Shown here: one piece after another, positions 1 to 5,819 of the stretch
Layout: each line of letters starts with the position of its first letter
Position numbering within the stretch: the stretch's first letter is position 1
From: Clostridia bacterium
GTDB lineage: Bacteria; Bacillota; Clostridia; Christensenellales; Aristaeellaceae
Length of the DNA: 7,481 bases
NCBI GenBank assembly: GCA_017620115.1
Contig: JAFZRB010000216.1
Coordinates: forward strand, 1-7,481
Direction: 5' to 3'
Notes under the pieces: model-generated
What the model was told of the DNA's origin: nothing
The model's database searches: none
The model's input: the letters and a program-made list of their open reading frames with translations, nothing else
Position numbers and translations under genes: made by a program

Positions 1-840
1 GCGGCGGTCGTGCGCGCGCTCCAGCGCGGAGATCGCGTAGCGGCCGTAAATCGCGGCCAGGCAGTCCAGCGCCGCGCCGTCGGCCATGTCCCATTCGTCC
101 AGCAGCGCCAGCAGCGCCTCCACGCGTCGCGCGCTCAGCTCGAAATAGCGCGGCAGCGCGCGGGCGGTGAGGCTGCCCCCGGCGCGGCGCGCATAGTGAT
201 AGCCGCACGCCGGCAGCGCGACGAGGCTGCCCGCCCGCCGCGCCACGTCGATGTTGAACAGGATATCCTCGATCAGGGGCACATCCCGGAACGAGAGCGC
301 GTGTTCGCGCAGGAAATCGAGGCGGTACAGCTTGTTCCAGGCGTAGCCTAAGAGAGTCCGCCATTCCAGCGGCACAATCTGGCGGCGCATGGAGGCCGCG
401 TCCGCGCACTCGGCGGCGTCGGGGCGGATCACGTGCGTTTCAACCGGTTTGCCGTTCGCGTCGAAGTGCTCCTCCGTGACGCCCCACACGGCCCACTGCG
501 CGCCGGTGCGCTCCAGCGCGGCCACGGCCCCGCCCAGCAGCTCCGGCTCGATCCAGTCGTCGGAGTCCATAAAGCAGACATAGCGCCCGCGCGCGGCGGC
601 AAGCCCGTCGTTGCGCGCGGCGGAGAGGCCGCCGTTTTTCGCGCGGTGAATGACGCGCGCGCGGGGGTCGGCCTGCGCCAGCGCGTCGCACAGCGCGCCG
701 CATCCGTCCGGCGAGGCGTCGTCCACCAGGATCAGCTCCAGGCGCGTCTCCGTCTGAGCCAGCGCGCTCTTCGCCGCCCGCTCCAGCCAGGGCTCGACGT
801 TGTAGACCGGCATGACGATGGAAAGAATGAGATCGTTCAT
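1..840 (-). CDS. Family 2 glycosyltransferase, C-terminus cut off by the window edge
   Basis: The frame opens with an ATG at 838-840 and is open to base 1, giving 280 residues without a stop, so the C-terminus is missing. It is a GT-A fold, family 2 glycosyltransferase, which moves a sugar from a nucleotide-sugar to an acceptor, usually for exopolysaccharide, capsule or teichoic-acid-like polymers at the cytoplasmic face of the membrane. Visible motifs are the N-terminal strand SIVMPVYNVE (residues 8-16), the nucleotide-binding VDDASPD (39-45), the metal-binding MDSDDW (91-96), the WNKLYR motif (168-173) typical of EpsJ/WaaE-like enzymes, and an ED pair in LIEDILFN (189-196) at the expected general-base position. 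The ATG overlaps the TGA of the upstream glycosyltransferase (ATGA), and a GAGGG lies 7 bases before it, so translation is probably coupled. The donor and acceptor sugars cannot be read from sequence. Confidence 0.93.
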   Translation of the reverse strand, partial: MNDLILSIVMPVYNVEPWLERAAKSALAQTETRLELILVDDASPDGCGALCDALAQADPRARVIHRAKNGGLSAARNDGLAAARGRYVCFMDSDDWIEPELLGGAVAALERTGAQWAVWGVTEEHFDANGKPVETHVIRPDAAECADAASMRRQIVPLEWRTLLGYAWNKLYRLDFLREHALSFRDVPLIEDILFNIDVARRAGSLVALPACGYHYARRAGGSLTARALPRYFELSARRVEALLALLDEWDMADGAALDCLAAIYGRYAISALERAHDRR

Positions 841-1889
841 CGGTTCGCCCTCAGCTTCGCGAAAATTCCGCCCCAGCGCCGCTTCACGAAGGATATGAAT
901 TCGCCCTCGAGCAGCACGAGGGAAACGCTGCGCGTTTTAAGCGACAGCATGAGCAGCTTCATGGCGGCTGAACGCGGCCTGGCGACGGCCAGCGCGCGCG
1001 AGAGCGCGGGGTTTTCGAGCATTTCGCGGATCTTTTCGCGCTTTTCGCGCCGGCTGAGCGGGCAGCGCGGGCCCGCGACGTTTTCCACGCAGCCTACCAC
1101 GCGCTCGGCGTAGCGGCGCTGCAGCATTTCTTCGCTGTCGGGATCGGAAGCGCCCCAGTGCGCGTACAGCTCGAGCATCCAGCGGTGCTCCTCCTCGCGC
1201 TTTTCATACATGCCCTCGCGGTAGCGCGCGCCTTCGCTCTCGGCGCGGGCGCGGATGAAATGATAATACGCCCTGTCCGTCACGCCCACGCGTTCGATGT
1301 CGCGGAACACGGCCAGGTTAAAGGGCAGGTCGTCCCAGAACGTATCGGGAAACTCGATATGGTTTTCCCGGATGTAGTCCGCGCGGAACAGCTTGTTCCA
1401 TGGCGGATAGAGCTGGTTTTTATCGAACAGCCGCCAGGCCGCCCTGCGGAACGCCTCGCGGGAGGGGAACACCTGCGCGGGCACGTTCAAAAGCTGCCGG
1501 TGAAAATGGGTTTCGTCGTAATAGGTGTCGATGTAGAAGCCCGCCACGGCGGCGTCCAGTCCGTTTTCTTCGGCCAGCGCGAACAAATCGCCCAGCATAT
1601 CCGGCTCCGCCCAGTCGTCGGCGTCCATGAAGAAGAAGTATTTGCCCGACGCCTGCGCCATGGCGCGGTTGCGGGCGAGAGGCGCGCCGGCGTTGGCCTG
1701 ATGAATCACGCGCACGCGGGGGTCGCCCGCGGCGAATTCGTCGGCGAGGGCGCCGGTCCTGTCGGGCGAGCCGTCGTCCACGATGATGAGCTCGAAATCG
1801 CGGAAGCGCTGATCGAGCACGCTTTTGACCGCGCGGCCGATGTAAGCCTCCACGCGGTAAGCCGGCATGATGACGCTGATCTGCGGCAC
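837..1889 (-). CDS. Family 2 glycosyltransferase (350 aa, GTG start)
   Basis: This encodes a complete GT-A fold glycosyltransferase of family 2. Motifs in order: ISVIMPAYRVE at residues 4-14, IIVDDGSPD at 35-43, the DXD metal site in FMDADDW at 87-93, PWNKLFRADYI at 163-173, and an acidic pair in WDDLPFNL at 185-192, the likely catalytic base region. The rest is a variable acceptor-side region with a basic, hydrophobic tail (residues 309-350) that could sit against the membrane. I chose the GTG at 1887-1889 because GGGGAGG lies 6 bases upstream and the protein then begins exactly at the family's first beta strand. The frame is open further upstream but runs into holA and is not protein-like there. 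It follows holA by 89 bases with no clear terminator, and its stop overlaps the next gene's start. Its N-terminal 100 residues match those of the next enzyme at about half of positions, pointing to a tandem duplication. Substrates are unknown. Confidence 0.95.
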   Translation of the reverse strand: MPQISVIMPAYRVEAYIGRAVKSVLDQRFRDFELIIVDDGSPDRTGALADEFAAGDPRVRVIHQANAGAPLARNRAMAQASGKYFFFMDADDWAEPDMLGDLFALAEENGLDAAVAGFYIDTYYDETHFHRQLLNVPAQVFPSREAFRRAAWRLFDKNQLYPPWNKLFRADYIRENHIEFPDTFWDDLPFNLAVFRDIERVGVTDRAYYHFIRARAESEGARYREGMYEKREEEHRWMLELYAHWGASDPDSEEMLQRRYAERVVGCVENVAGPRCPLSRREKREKIREMLENPALSRALAVARPRSAAMKLLMLSLKTRSVSLVLLEGEFISFVKRRWGGIFAKLRANR

Positions 1890-1895
1890 GAGGTT

Positions 1896-1902
1896 CCTCC
1901 CC
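1896..1902 (-). promoter_or_regulatory. Ribosome binding site that sets the GTG start of the glycosyltransferase
   Basis: The minus strand reads GGGGAGG, then 6 bases, then GTG. The frame also stays open upstream, so this site is what decides the start. The 1890-1978 gap holds no other obvious signal apart from a weak 4-bp hairpin at 1950-1961. Confidence 0.8.
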
Positions 1903-1978
1903 TTCGGAGAATCAGGAATTTTTGTTGCTCCGTTCTTTCCGGCGTCGGTCCTGTTCGCAGGTACAGAACTCCCGATTC

Positions 1979-2989
1979 CTAAGTTCTTTGCATGTTTCCC
2001 AGCGTGAGCATGAGCGCGTCGAGGCCGGCGGCGTCGCGCACGCGGCCGGACTTGATGGCGTAATCGGTGTCGACGCAGGCCGCGTAGCCGGCTTCGAGCG
2101 CCTCGGCGGAGAATCGGCCGGCCTGCTCGGCGGCGCGGGAAGCGGCGTAATGATTGAGCGACAGCCGCCGCTCGATCTCCGGCAGGGGCAGGCCCTGCGC
2201 GCGCATCAGGCGGATGTGGGTGAGCATGCGCAGCTGGCGCGTGAGCATGGCCAGCGCGCCGATGCGCGTTTCGCCCCGCTCCAGCATGGCCTTGAGCAGC
2301 AGCTGCGCACGGCCGTTCTGGCCGCGCATCAGGCAGTCGATCATCTGGAACACCGTGCATTCGGCGGAGGGCGTCACGACGGCCTCCACATCCTCGCGCG
2401 CAATGGCGCGTTCGCCCGCGAAGGCGCACAGCTTGTCCAGCTCCTGCGTGAGGGCGGTGAGCGAGCGGCCCGCCATGAACACCAGCTGCCCGAAGGCGTC
2501 CGGCCCGATGTCGCTGCCGCTCGATTTCACATGGCGCGCGCACCATTTGTACAGTTCGCTGTCGCTCAGCAGCGCGAATTCGACCCACTCGGCGCGCGCC
2601 TTCAGCGCCTGCGTGAGCTTGCGGCGGCTGTCCGGCGCGTCGTCCAGGATGAACACCAGGCAGCAGGTGTCCGGCGGGTTATCCAGCCACCTGATGAAGC
2701 GCTCCGCGTCGCCCGGTTCGCCGCGGGCGGTGAGCGCCGTCCAGTCGCGCAGCACGACGAGGCGCTTTTCGCCCATCAGCGGCAGCGTCTCCGCGGCGTC
2801 GATGACCGACTGAACGTCCGCCGCGCCCTCGAACAGGTTCTGGTTGAGCGCCTCGAGGCCCTCGGGGAGCAGCTTTTTGCGCAGTTCGTTGAGCGCCGCG
2901 GCGAGCACGTAGACTTCGGGCCCGTAGAAAAGATAGGCGGGCCGGATGTCCCCCGCTTTCACGCTTTTGAAGAATTGCTCGTAGGTCAT
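1979..2989 (-). CDS. holA: DNA polymerase III subunit delta (HolA)
   Basis: This is the delta subunit of the replicative clamp loader. It opens the beta sliding clamp and works with delta-prime and the tau/gamma ATPase subunits. The 336-residue length is typical. The N-terminus carries the family's LFYGPEVYVL segment (residues 20-29), a degenerate P-loop-like region that does not bind ATP in delta. The AETLPLMGEKRLVVLRD stretch (66-82) is the conserved part of domain I that leads into the beta-clamp contacting region. LTALTQELDKLCAF (177-190) belongs to domain II, FQMIDCLM (214-221) opens domain III, and the C-terminus has the conserved DYAIKSGR...LDALML block (309-328). The ATG has GGAGG 6 bases upstream. 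It ends on TAG at the normal family length, which shows that amber acts as a real stop here. It sits between a small unknown ORF and two glycosyltransferases in one apparent operon. HolA is normally essential, so this transcription unit should be active in growing cells. Confidence 0.96.
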   Translation of the reverse strand: MTYEQFFKSVKAGDIRPAYLFYGPEVYVLAAALNELRKKLLPEGLEALNQNLFEGAADVQSVIDAAETLPLMGEKRLVVLRDWTALTARGEPGDAERFIRWLDNPPDTCCLVFILDDAPDSRRKLTQALKARAEWVEFALLSDSELYKWCARHVKSSGSDIGPDAFGQLVFMAGRSLTALTQELDKLCAFAGERAIAREDVEAVVTPSAECTVFQMIDCLMRGQNGRAQLLLKAMLERGETRIGALAMLTRQLRMLTHIRLMRAQGLPLPEIERRLSLNHYAASRAAEQAGRFSAEALEAGYAACVDTDYAIKSGRVRDAAGLDALMLTLGNMQRT

Positions 2990-3009
2990 GATGTGCCTCC
3001 GGGCGCGCT

Positions 3010-3108
3010 TCAGCCGACGGCTTCGCCCAACAGCGCGGTCAGCCTGGCGGCGTCCCCGATCTTTTCGCCGAGATACCAGCCGTCCTCGGCCTCGTCGTAT
3101 TTGAGCTA
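3010..3108 (-). other. Open, protein-like extension of the small ORF beyond its amber stop
   Basis: After the TAG at 3106-3108 the same frame runs for 31 sense codons to a TGA at 3010-3012, 20 bases before the holA ATG. The encoded residues include LKYDEAEDGWYLGEKIGDAA and look like a soluble, charged protein tail. The third codon position is G or C in 27 of 31 codons, like the real genes around it. One base change (for example GAG or CAG to TAG) would turn an 88-residue gene into a 56-residue one. Possible explanations are a recent nonsense mutation, a sequencing or assembly error, or amber readthrough. Global amber reassignment is unlikely, because holA ends on TAG at normal length and the sequence after that TAG is not protein-like. 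Confidence 0.5.
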
Positions 3109-3276
3109 GAGCGCGGCGAGCACGTCGACGCCCTTTTCGTCGATGAGGATATCCATCGACACGGGCTCGCTGACATCGTAGAGATCGACGGCATACTCGC
3201 CGCCGCCGAGGGCCTCGGCGTCCTCGCAGGCGTCCAGAAAGGCCTTCAGGCGGGCGGAATCGATGTTGACCAGCAT
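3106..3276 (-). CDS. Small protein of unknown function upstream of holA, possibly amber-truncated
   Basis: I do not recognise this protein. From the ATG at 3274-3276 it gives 56 residues ending at a TAG, or 88 positions if the amber is passed and the frame is read to the TGA at 3010. The sequence is acidic and soluble-looking, with no signal peptide or membrane segment: a helical start (SARLKAFLDACEDAEAL, residues 7-23), then likely strands (EYAVDLYDV at 28-36, SMDILIDEKG at 40-49). I prefer this start over the ATG at 3337-3339, because that one lies inside the promoter -10 box and cannot be on the transcript. AGGAGG sits 11 bases before the chosen ATG, slightly long but acceptable. It is the first gene after a consensus promoter and precedes holA, so it is probably co-transcribed with it. 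If the amber is a mutation, this is a pseudogene. Confidence 0.6.
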   Translation of the reverse strand: MLVNIDSARLKAFLDACEDAEALGGGEYAVDLYDVSEPVSMDILIDEKGVDVLAAL

Positions 3277-3287
3277 GGAAAAATCAT

Positions 3288-3293
3288 CCTCCT
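3288..3293 (-). promoter_or_regulatory. Ribosome binding site of the small ORF
   Basis: A perfect AGGAGG on the minus strand lies 11 bases before the ATG at 3274-3276. It supports that start over the longer reading frame. Confidence 0.65.
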
Positions 3294-3337
3294 GACAAAG
3301 AGCGATCGCTGCCGGATGGCCGACGGCGGCTGGATTC

Positions 3338-3367
3338 ATTATAGCACAGCGCGGGCGGGGCTGTCAA
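3338..3367 (-). promoter_or_regulatory. Consensus sigma-A promoter of the small ORF-holA-glycosyltransferase operon
   Basis: The minus strand reads TTGACA (3362-3367), an 18-base GC-rich spacer, then TATAAT (3338-3343). Both hexamers match the vegetative consensus perfectly. The expected transcript start is near 3331, giving a leader of about 55 bases before the small ORF. The next visible stop signal for transcription lies outside the window, so all four minus-strand genes may share this promoter. No comparably clear promoter is visible for the divergent plus-strand gene in the same 160-base gap. Confidence 0.88.
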
Positions 3368-3423
3368 AACCTTCGGAGACCGGCAGGAACTTTGGCGCTG
3401 AAGCGCGCGTCTCAGTGGGCGAA

Positions 3424-3428
3424 AGGGG
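3424..3428 (+). promoter_or_regulatory. Ribosome binding site that sets the GTG start of the secreted protein
   Basis: AGGGG lies 8 bases before the GTG at 3437-3439. The frame is open upstream to a TTG at 3392, but no good binding site precedes that codon, and starting there would place 15 extra residues ahead of the signal peptide. Confidence 0.65.
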
Positions 3429-3436
3429 TGATTCCT

Positions 3437-4336
3437 GTGATTGATGTGAAACGCCTATTGAAACGCTGCTGCGCCGCCCTCCTGGCGGCCCTGTTCCTCA
3501 TCCTGACGTCAGCCGCGCTGGCGGAAGAAACCGCCTTATACGAAGGGCCCGTGCTCGCCTTCAACGCCCCGCGCGACGCCGAACTCAACCTGAACGACAT
3601 GACGGCTGATTCCTACGCGCAGAGCCTGTATTCGCCCGGCAGCGGCGAGGTGATCGTGTCCGCCGCGTTCGCCGCGGCGGACGAGCGCGACGCCTGGATC
3701 GGCGCGCTGATGGGCGACACCTCCACCGCCGTTCCCGCGGCGGAATTCGATTCCCTGCAGGGTTACGGCGCGCGGCGCGCAGTCCTCACGGCCGCCTATA
3801 CGGGCGGGGAGAACCTCGTCATGGCGGGCCTCGCGCAGGCGGGCGTGCGGTATGTCGTCAACATCGTGACCGTGGACGCCGCGCGCGCGTATCTGTTCGT
3901 CGCCGCGATGCCCGAGAGCGCCTTCATCGGCGAGGGCATGGACGAGGTCGTCGAGGCGCAGATCGAATCTTTGGAAATCTTCGATCCGGCCGCCAGAATC
4001 ATGCTCGTGCCGGAAGACGGGACGGACGCTTATAACCTGGCCGGCGACATCCTGCAGGACGCGGATGCCGATGCGTTCCTCGTTTACGCGCTGGACGCCA
4101 TCCGGAACGTGCGCCTGACCACCGTGACGCTGGACGCGCAGGGCCGCCTCGCGCCGGACGCCGAGCTGGGCGCGTGGAGCGGGATGAACTTCGGCGACGC
4201 CATCCGCATCCGCGCGTTCCTGCCGGACGTGCTGCCCGGCTTCGCCGTGAGCTTCACCGATGCCGGCGGCGCGGAGAGCACCCTCTACATCACCATGAGC
4301 GGCCTGGACGGCGCGCTGATGCTGATTGGGGACTGA
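3437..4336 (+). CDS. Secreted protein of unknown function with Sec signal peptide (299 aa)
   Basis: The N-terminus is a classical Sec signal peptide: a basic start (KRLLKR, residues 5-10), a hydrophobic core (AALLAALFLILTSAA, 13-27) and an Ala-Leu-Ala site with likely cleavage after Ala29, just before two Glu. The two Cys at 11-12 precede the core, so this is not a lipobox, and the mature protein has no further membrane span. Two parts are visible in the mature chain. The first (about 35-183) alternates strands and helices and ends in a helix-rich EVVEAQIESLEIFD-like stretch, reminiscent of PsbP/DUF1795-type lipoprotein domains. The second (about 198-299) is a compact, acidic alpha/beta segment with NVRLTTVTLDAQGRL (224-238) and a strand-rich end (FAVSFTDAGG at 269-278, STLYITMSGLDGALMLI at 281-297). 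I assign no function. The GTG start is set by AGGGG 8 bases upstream, and an intrinsic terminator follows. An alternative GTG start at 3446 would not change the picture. Confidence 0.85.
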   Translation: MIDVKRLLKRCCAALLAALFLILTSAALAEETALYEGPVLAFNAPRDAELNLNDMTADSYAQSLYSPGSGEVIVSAAFAAADERDAWIGALMGDTSTAVPAAEFDSLQGYGARRAVLTAAYTGGENLVMAGLAQAGVRYVVNIVTVDAARAYLFVAAMPESAFIGEGMDEVVEAQIESLEIFDPAARIMLVPEDGTDAYNLAGDILQDADADAFLVYALDAIRNVRLTTVTLDAQGRLAPDAELGAWSGMNFGDAIRIRAFLPDVLPGFAVSFTDAGGAESTLYITMSGLDGALMLIGD

Positions 4337-4359
4337 CTGATACGAAAACCATGAATATG

Positions 4360-4394
4360 GGCCCGCCCCGCGCCTGGCAGGAGGCGGGCCTTTT
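4360..4394 (+). terminator. Intrinsic terminator after the secreted protein gene
   Basis: GGCCCGCC (4360-4367) pairs perfectly with GGCGGGCC (4383-4390) around a 15-base loop, followed by TTTT (4391-4394). It begins 24 bases after the stop of the rightward gene. Read leftward, the hairpin has no U-run, so it is a weaker end for the convergent glycoside hydrolase gene, though the strong stem may still slow polymerase from that side. Confidence 0.85.
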
Positions 4395-4402
4395 CGCGTG
4401 CG

Positions 4403-5623
4403 TTACGGCTTCTGCGGGCCGTAGATCAGTTCGCCGTTCGCGCCTTGGAAGGTCTCCAGAAAGGTCATCGTGCCCGCGTATTGTCCGCGTCCGTCGAAGC
4501 CGGCGAAGATGATCCGGCCGTTCCAGACGGCGGCCTTCGGCACCGACTTGCAGGGGATGACGGGTTCCGCCGGCTCCCGCCAGCCGGCGAACGGCTCCCG
4601 CGAATACAGATAGCGCCCCTGGCCGCGCAGGCTGAACACCAGATAATACCAGCCGTTCAGCTCAAAGTAATCGCAGCACTCCGGCTCGTTCCGGCCCGGC
4701 GCGATATAGATCGGCTCGTCCTCCTCGCGCCAGACGTCCGCGTCCGGGCTGGTCAGGTGCGCCAGGCAGCCGCGGCCCTCCGCGAGCAGCGAGGTGGTGA
4801 GGAACATGTGGTATGTTCCCCGCGCGTCGCGGATCACCTTGGGATCGCGCGCCGACGCGCCGTTGTAGCGCTCGCTCAGGTACATTGCGAACGCCTCGTC
4901 CCGCCGGAAATGCCAGCCGTCCTCCGACAGGGAGCGGCCGATGCGCGCGGGCGAACCGTCGCAGGAGCGGATGGTGAAGAACAGGAACTGCTTATCCCCG
5001 CGCCTGATCCACGAGCCGGTGCAGATGGAGCCTTCCTCCGGCGCGTCTATGGTCACGGCCATGGGATGAATCTGCCAGCGGCGGAAATCCTCCGTGGAGA
5101 TATGCGCCCACTGGTGCGCGCCCAGGCCCCACTTGCTGTGGTGGTGATGCCGGTCCTTGAGATACAGCACGTGATAGCGCCCGCCGTCCGCGTAGGGCAT
5201 GCAGTCGCCCACGAACACGTTTTCCTCCGGCTGCCAGCCCTCGGCCCCCTCAAACTCGCCCAGCACCGCGGGCTGCGGCGCTTCCTCCGCGGTATACGGC
5301 GTCACCGCGCAGCGGACCGGGCCCGCCTGCCGCGCGCCTTCCAGGAAATGACGGCCGCAGGGCCATTCCTCGTCCTGCAGACGCCCGCCCAGCCACAGCT
5401 CGACGCGCTGGGGAAGCACCCGGACGCACAGCGCCTCTCCGTCCGCCGCCGCGCCGCGCAGGCGCAGGGGTTCGCCGCGGAAGTCGTAGAGAATGGAGAA
5501 TTCGACTTCGCCATTCCGCCGCGCGCAGGCCGCGGCGCACCGGCCGTCCCGCTCGAAGCGGAACAGTTCGCCCTCGCCCGACACGGCGGCCGTGAGGGCG
5601 ATTCCATGAATAGAACCAGACAT
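4403..5623 (-). CDS. GH32/GH43-type beta-propeller glycoside hydrolase, cytoplasmic (406 aa)
   Basis: From about residue 130 onward this matches the five-bladed propeller of the GH32/GH43/GH68 group. The three carboxylates expected in GH32 can be placed: nucleophile Asp140 in VFVGDCMPY, transition-state stabiliser Asp260 in ARDPKVI, and acid/base Glu315 in PECCDYF (the GH32 'EC' motif). CTGSWI (201-206) corresponds to the GH32 SGS motif. The classical WMNDPNG is replaced by GDCMPY, so sucrose or fructan as substrate should not be assumed. DRHHHHSKWGLGAHQWAH (157-174) is a His- and Trp-rich stretch close to the active-site side. Residues 1-120 form a strand-rich N-terminal region, perhaps a beta-sandwich that helps bind sugar or form dimers. 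There is no signal peptide, so it probably acts on imported oligosaccharides. The start at 5621-5623 has GGGAGG 10 bases upstream, and an out-of-frame ATG sits between them. No transporter or regulator gene is adjacent. Confidence 0.85.
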   Translation of the reverse strand: MSGSIHGIALTAAVSGEGELFRFERDGRCAAACARRNGEVEFSILYDFRGEPLRLRGAAADGEALCVRVLPQRVELWLGGRLQDEEWPCGRHFLEGARQAGPVRCAVTPYTAEEAPQPAVLGEFEGAEGWQPEENVFVGDCMPYADGGRYHVLYLKDRHHHHSKWGLGAHQWAHISTEDFRRWQIHPMAVTIDAPEEGSICTGSWIRRGDKQFLFFTIRSCDGSPARIGRSLSEDGWHFRRDEAFAMYLSERYNGASARDPKVIRDARGTYHMFLTTSLLAEGRGCLAHLTSPDADVWREEDEPIYIAPGRNEPECCDYFELNGWYYLVFSLRGQGRYLYSREPFAGWREPAEPVIPCKSVPKAAVWNGRIIFAGFDGRGQYAGTMTFLETFQGANGELIYGPQKP

Positions 5624-5661
5624 CGTTCATGCGCCTCCCGGAACAGATATAATTCATGGTC

Positions 5662-5690
5662 ATTTTACCACATTTGCCGCCTCCTGAACA
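5662..5690 (-). promoter_or_regulatory. Candidate extended -10 promoter of the glycoside hydrolase gene
   Basis: On the minus strand TAAAAT (5662-5667) is preceded by TGG, a TGN extended -10 element. A weak TGTTCA -35 (5685-5690) lies 17 bases upstream. The start of transcription would be near 5655, leaving a leader of about 30 bases with the GGGAGG site at 5634-5639. Confidence 0.5.
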
Positions 5691-5710
5691 GGGCCTGCCG
5701 CGATTCATGG

Positions 5711-5742
5711 AAAAAAGCGGCGCTTTTCCCGGAAAGACGCCG
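5711..5742 (-). terminator. Minus-strand intrinsic terminator in the divergent intergenic region
   Basis: On the minus strand, arms at 5733-5742 and 5718-5726 form a 9-bp stem with one bulged base (A5737 on the plus strand) and a 6-base loop. One C and six U follow (5716-5711). Only the minus strand has the U-tract. It lies upstream of the candidate glycoside hydrolase promoter, so it would stop leftward transcripts coming from the acetyltransferase side before they reach that gene. Confidence 0.6.
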
Positions 5743-5749
5743 AAAAGAA

Positions 5750-5778
5750 TTGTTTTCCCGGGGCTTTTATGATATGCT
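5750..5778 (+). promoter_or_regulatory. Candidate promoter of the acetyltransferase-nucleotidyltransferase pair
   Basis: TTGTTT (5750-5755), a 17-base spacer, then TATGCT (5773-5778) preceded by TGA, which gives a TGN extended -10. Transcription would begin near 5785, about 35 bases before the ATG, with GGAGG at 5808-5812. The spacing and extended element make it plausible. TAATAT at 5784-5789 is a weaker alternative -10. Confidence 0.55.
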
Positions 5779-5819
5779 TTTCGTAATATGGCAGGCTTGT
5801 CACGTTTGGAGGTGTTCTC

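Noticed and set aside
1950..1961. Small hairpin CCTG-TTCG-CAGG in the gap between holA and the glycosyltransferase, considered as a terminator
   Set aside because: Only 4 base pairs and no U-tract on either strand, so it cannot be called a terminator.
1979..1981. Amber codons recoded throughout the genome
   Set aside because: holA ends on TAG at the normal family length, and the 88 bases after it do not encode anything protein-like in frame.
837..2588. A 583-codon minus-strand frame as a long N-terminal extension of the glycosyltransferase
   Set aside because: The extra N-terminal residues come from holA read in another frame and are low-complexity. The GTG at 1887-1889 has a strong binding site and begins at the family's first strand.
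1922..3109. Long plus-strand open frame (395 codons) opposite holA, and similar long frames opposite other genes (for example 4445-5938 plus and 5250-6626 minus)
   Set aside because: High GC content keeps antisense frames open. These translations are rich in Arg, Ala, His and Gln, have no recognisable domain, and lie opposite or across genes with clear family motifs and ribosome binding sites.
3277..3436. A plus-strand promoter for the secreted protein gene in the divergent gap
   Set aside because: No pair of hexamers with reasonable spacing stands out on the plus strand; only the minus-strand promoter is convincing.
5665..5685. A minimal leader ORF, AGGAGG then ATG-TGG-TAA (Met-Trp-stop), ahead of the glycoside hydrolase
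   Set aside because: The start and stop codons overlap the better-supported extended -10 element TGG-TAAAAT, so the piece is probably not transcribed. A two-codon ORF is also easily found by chance.
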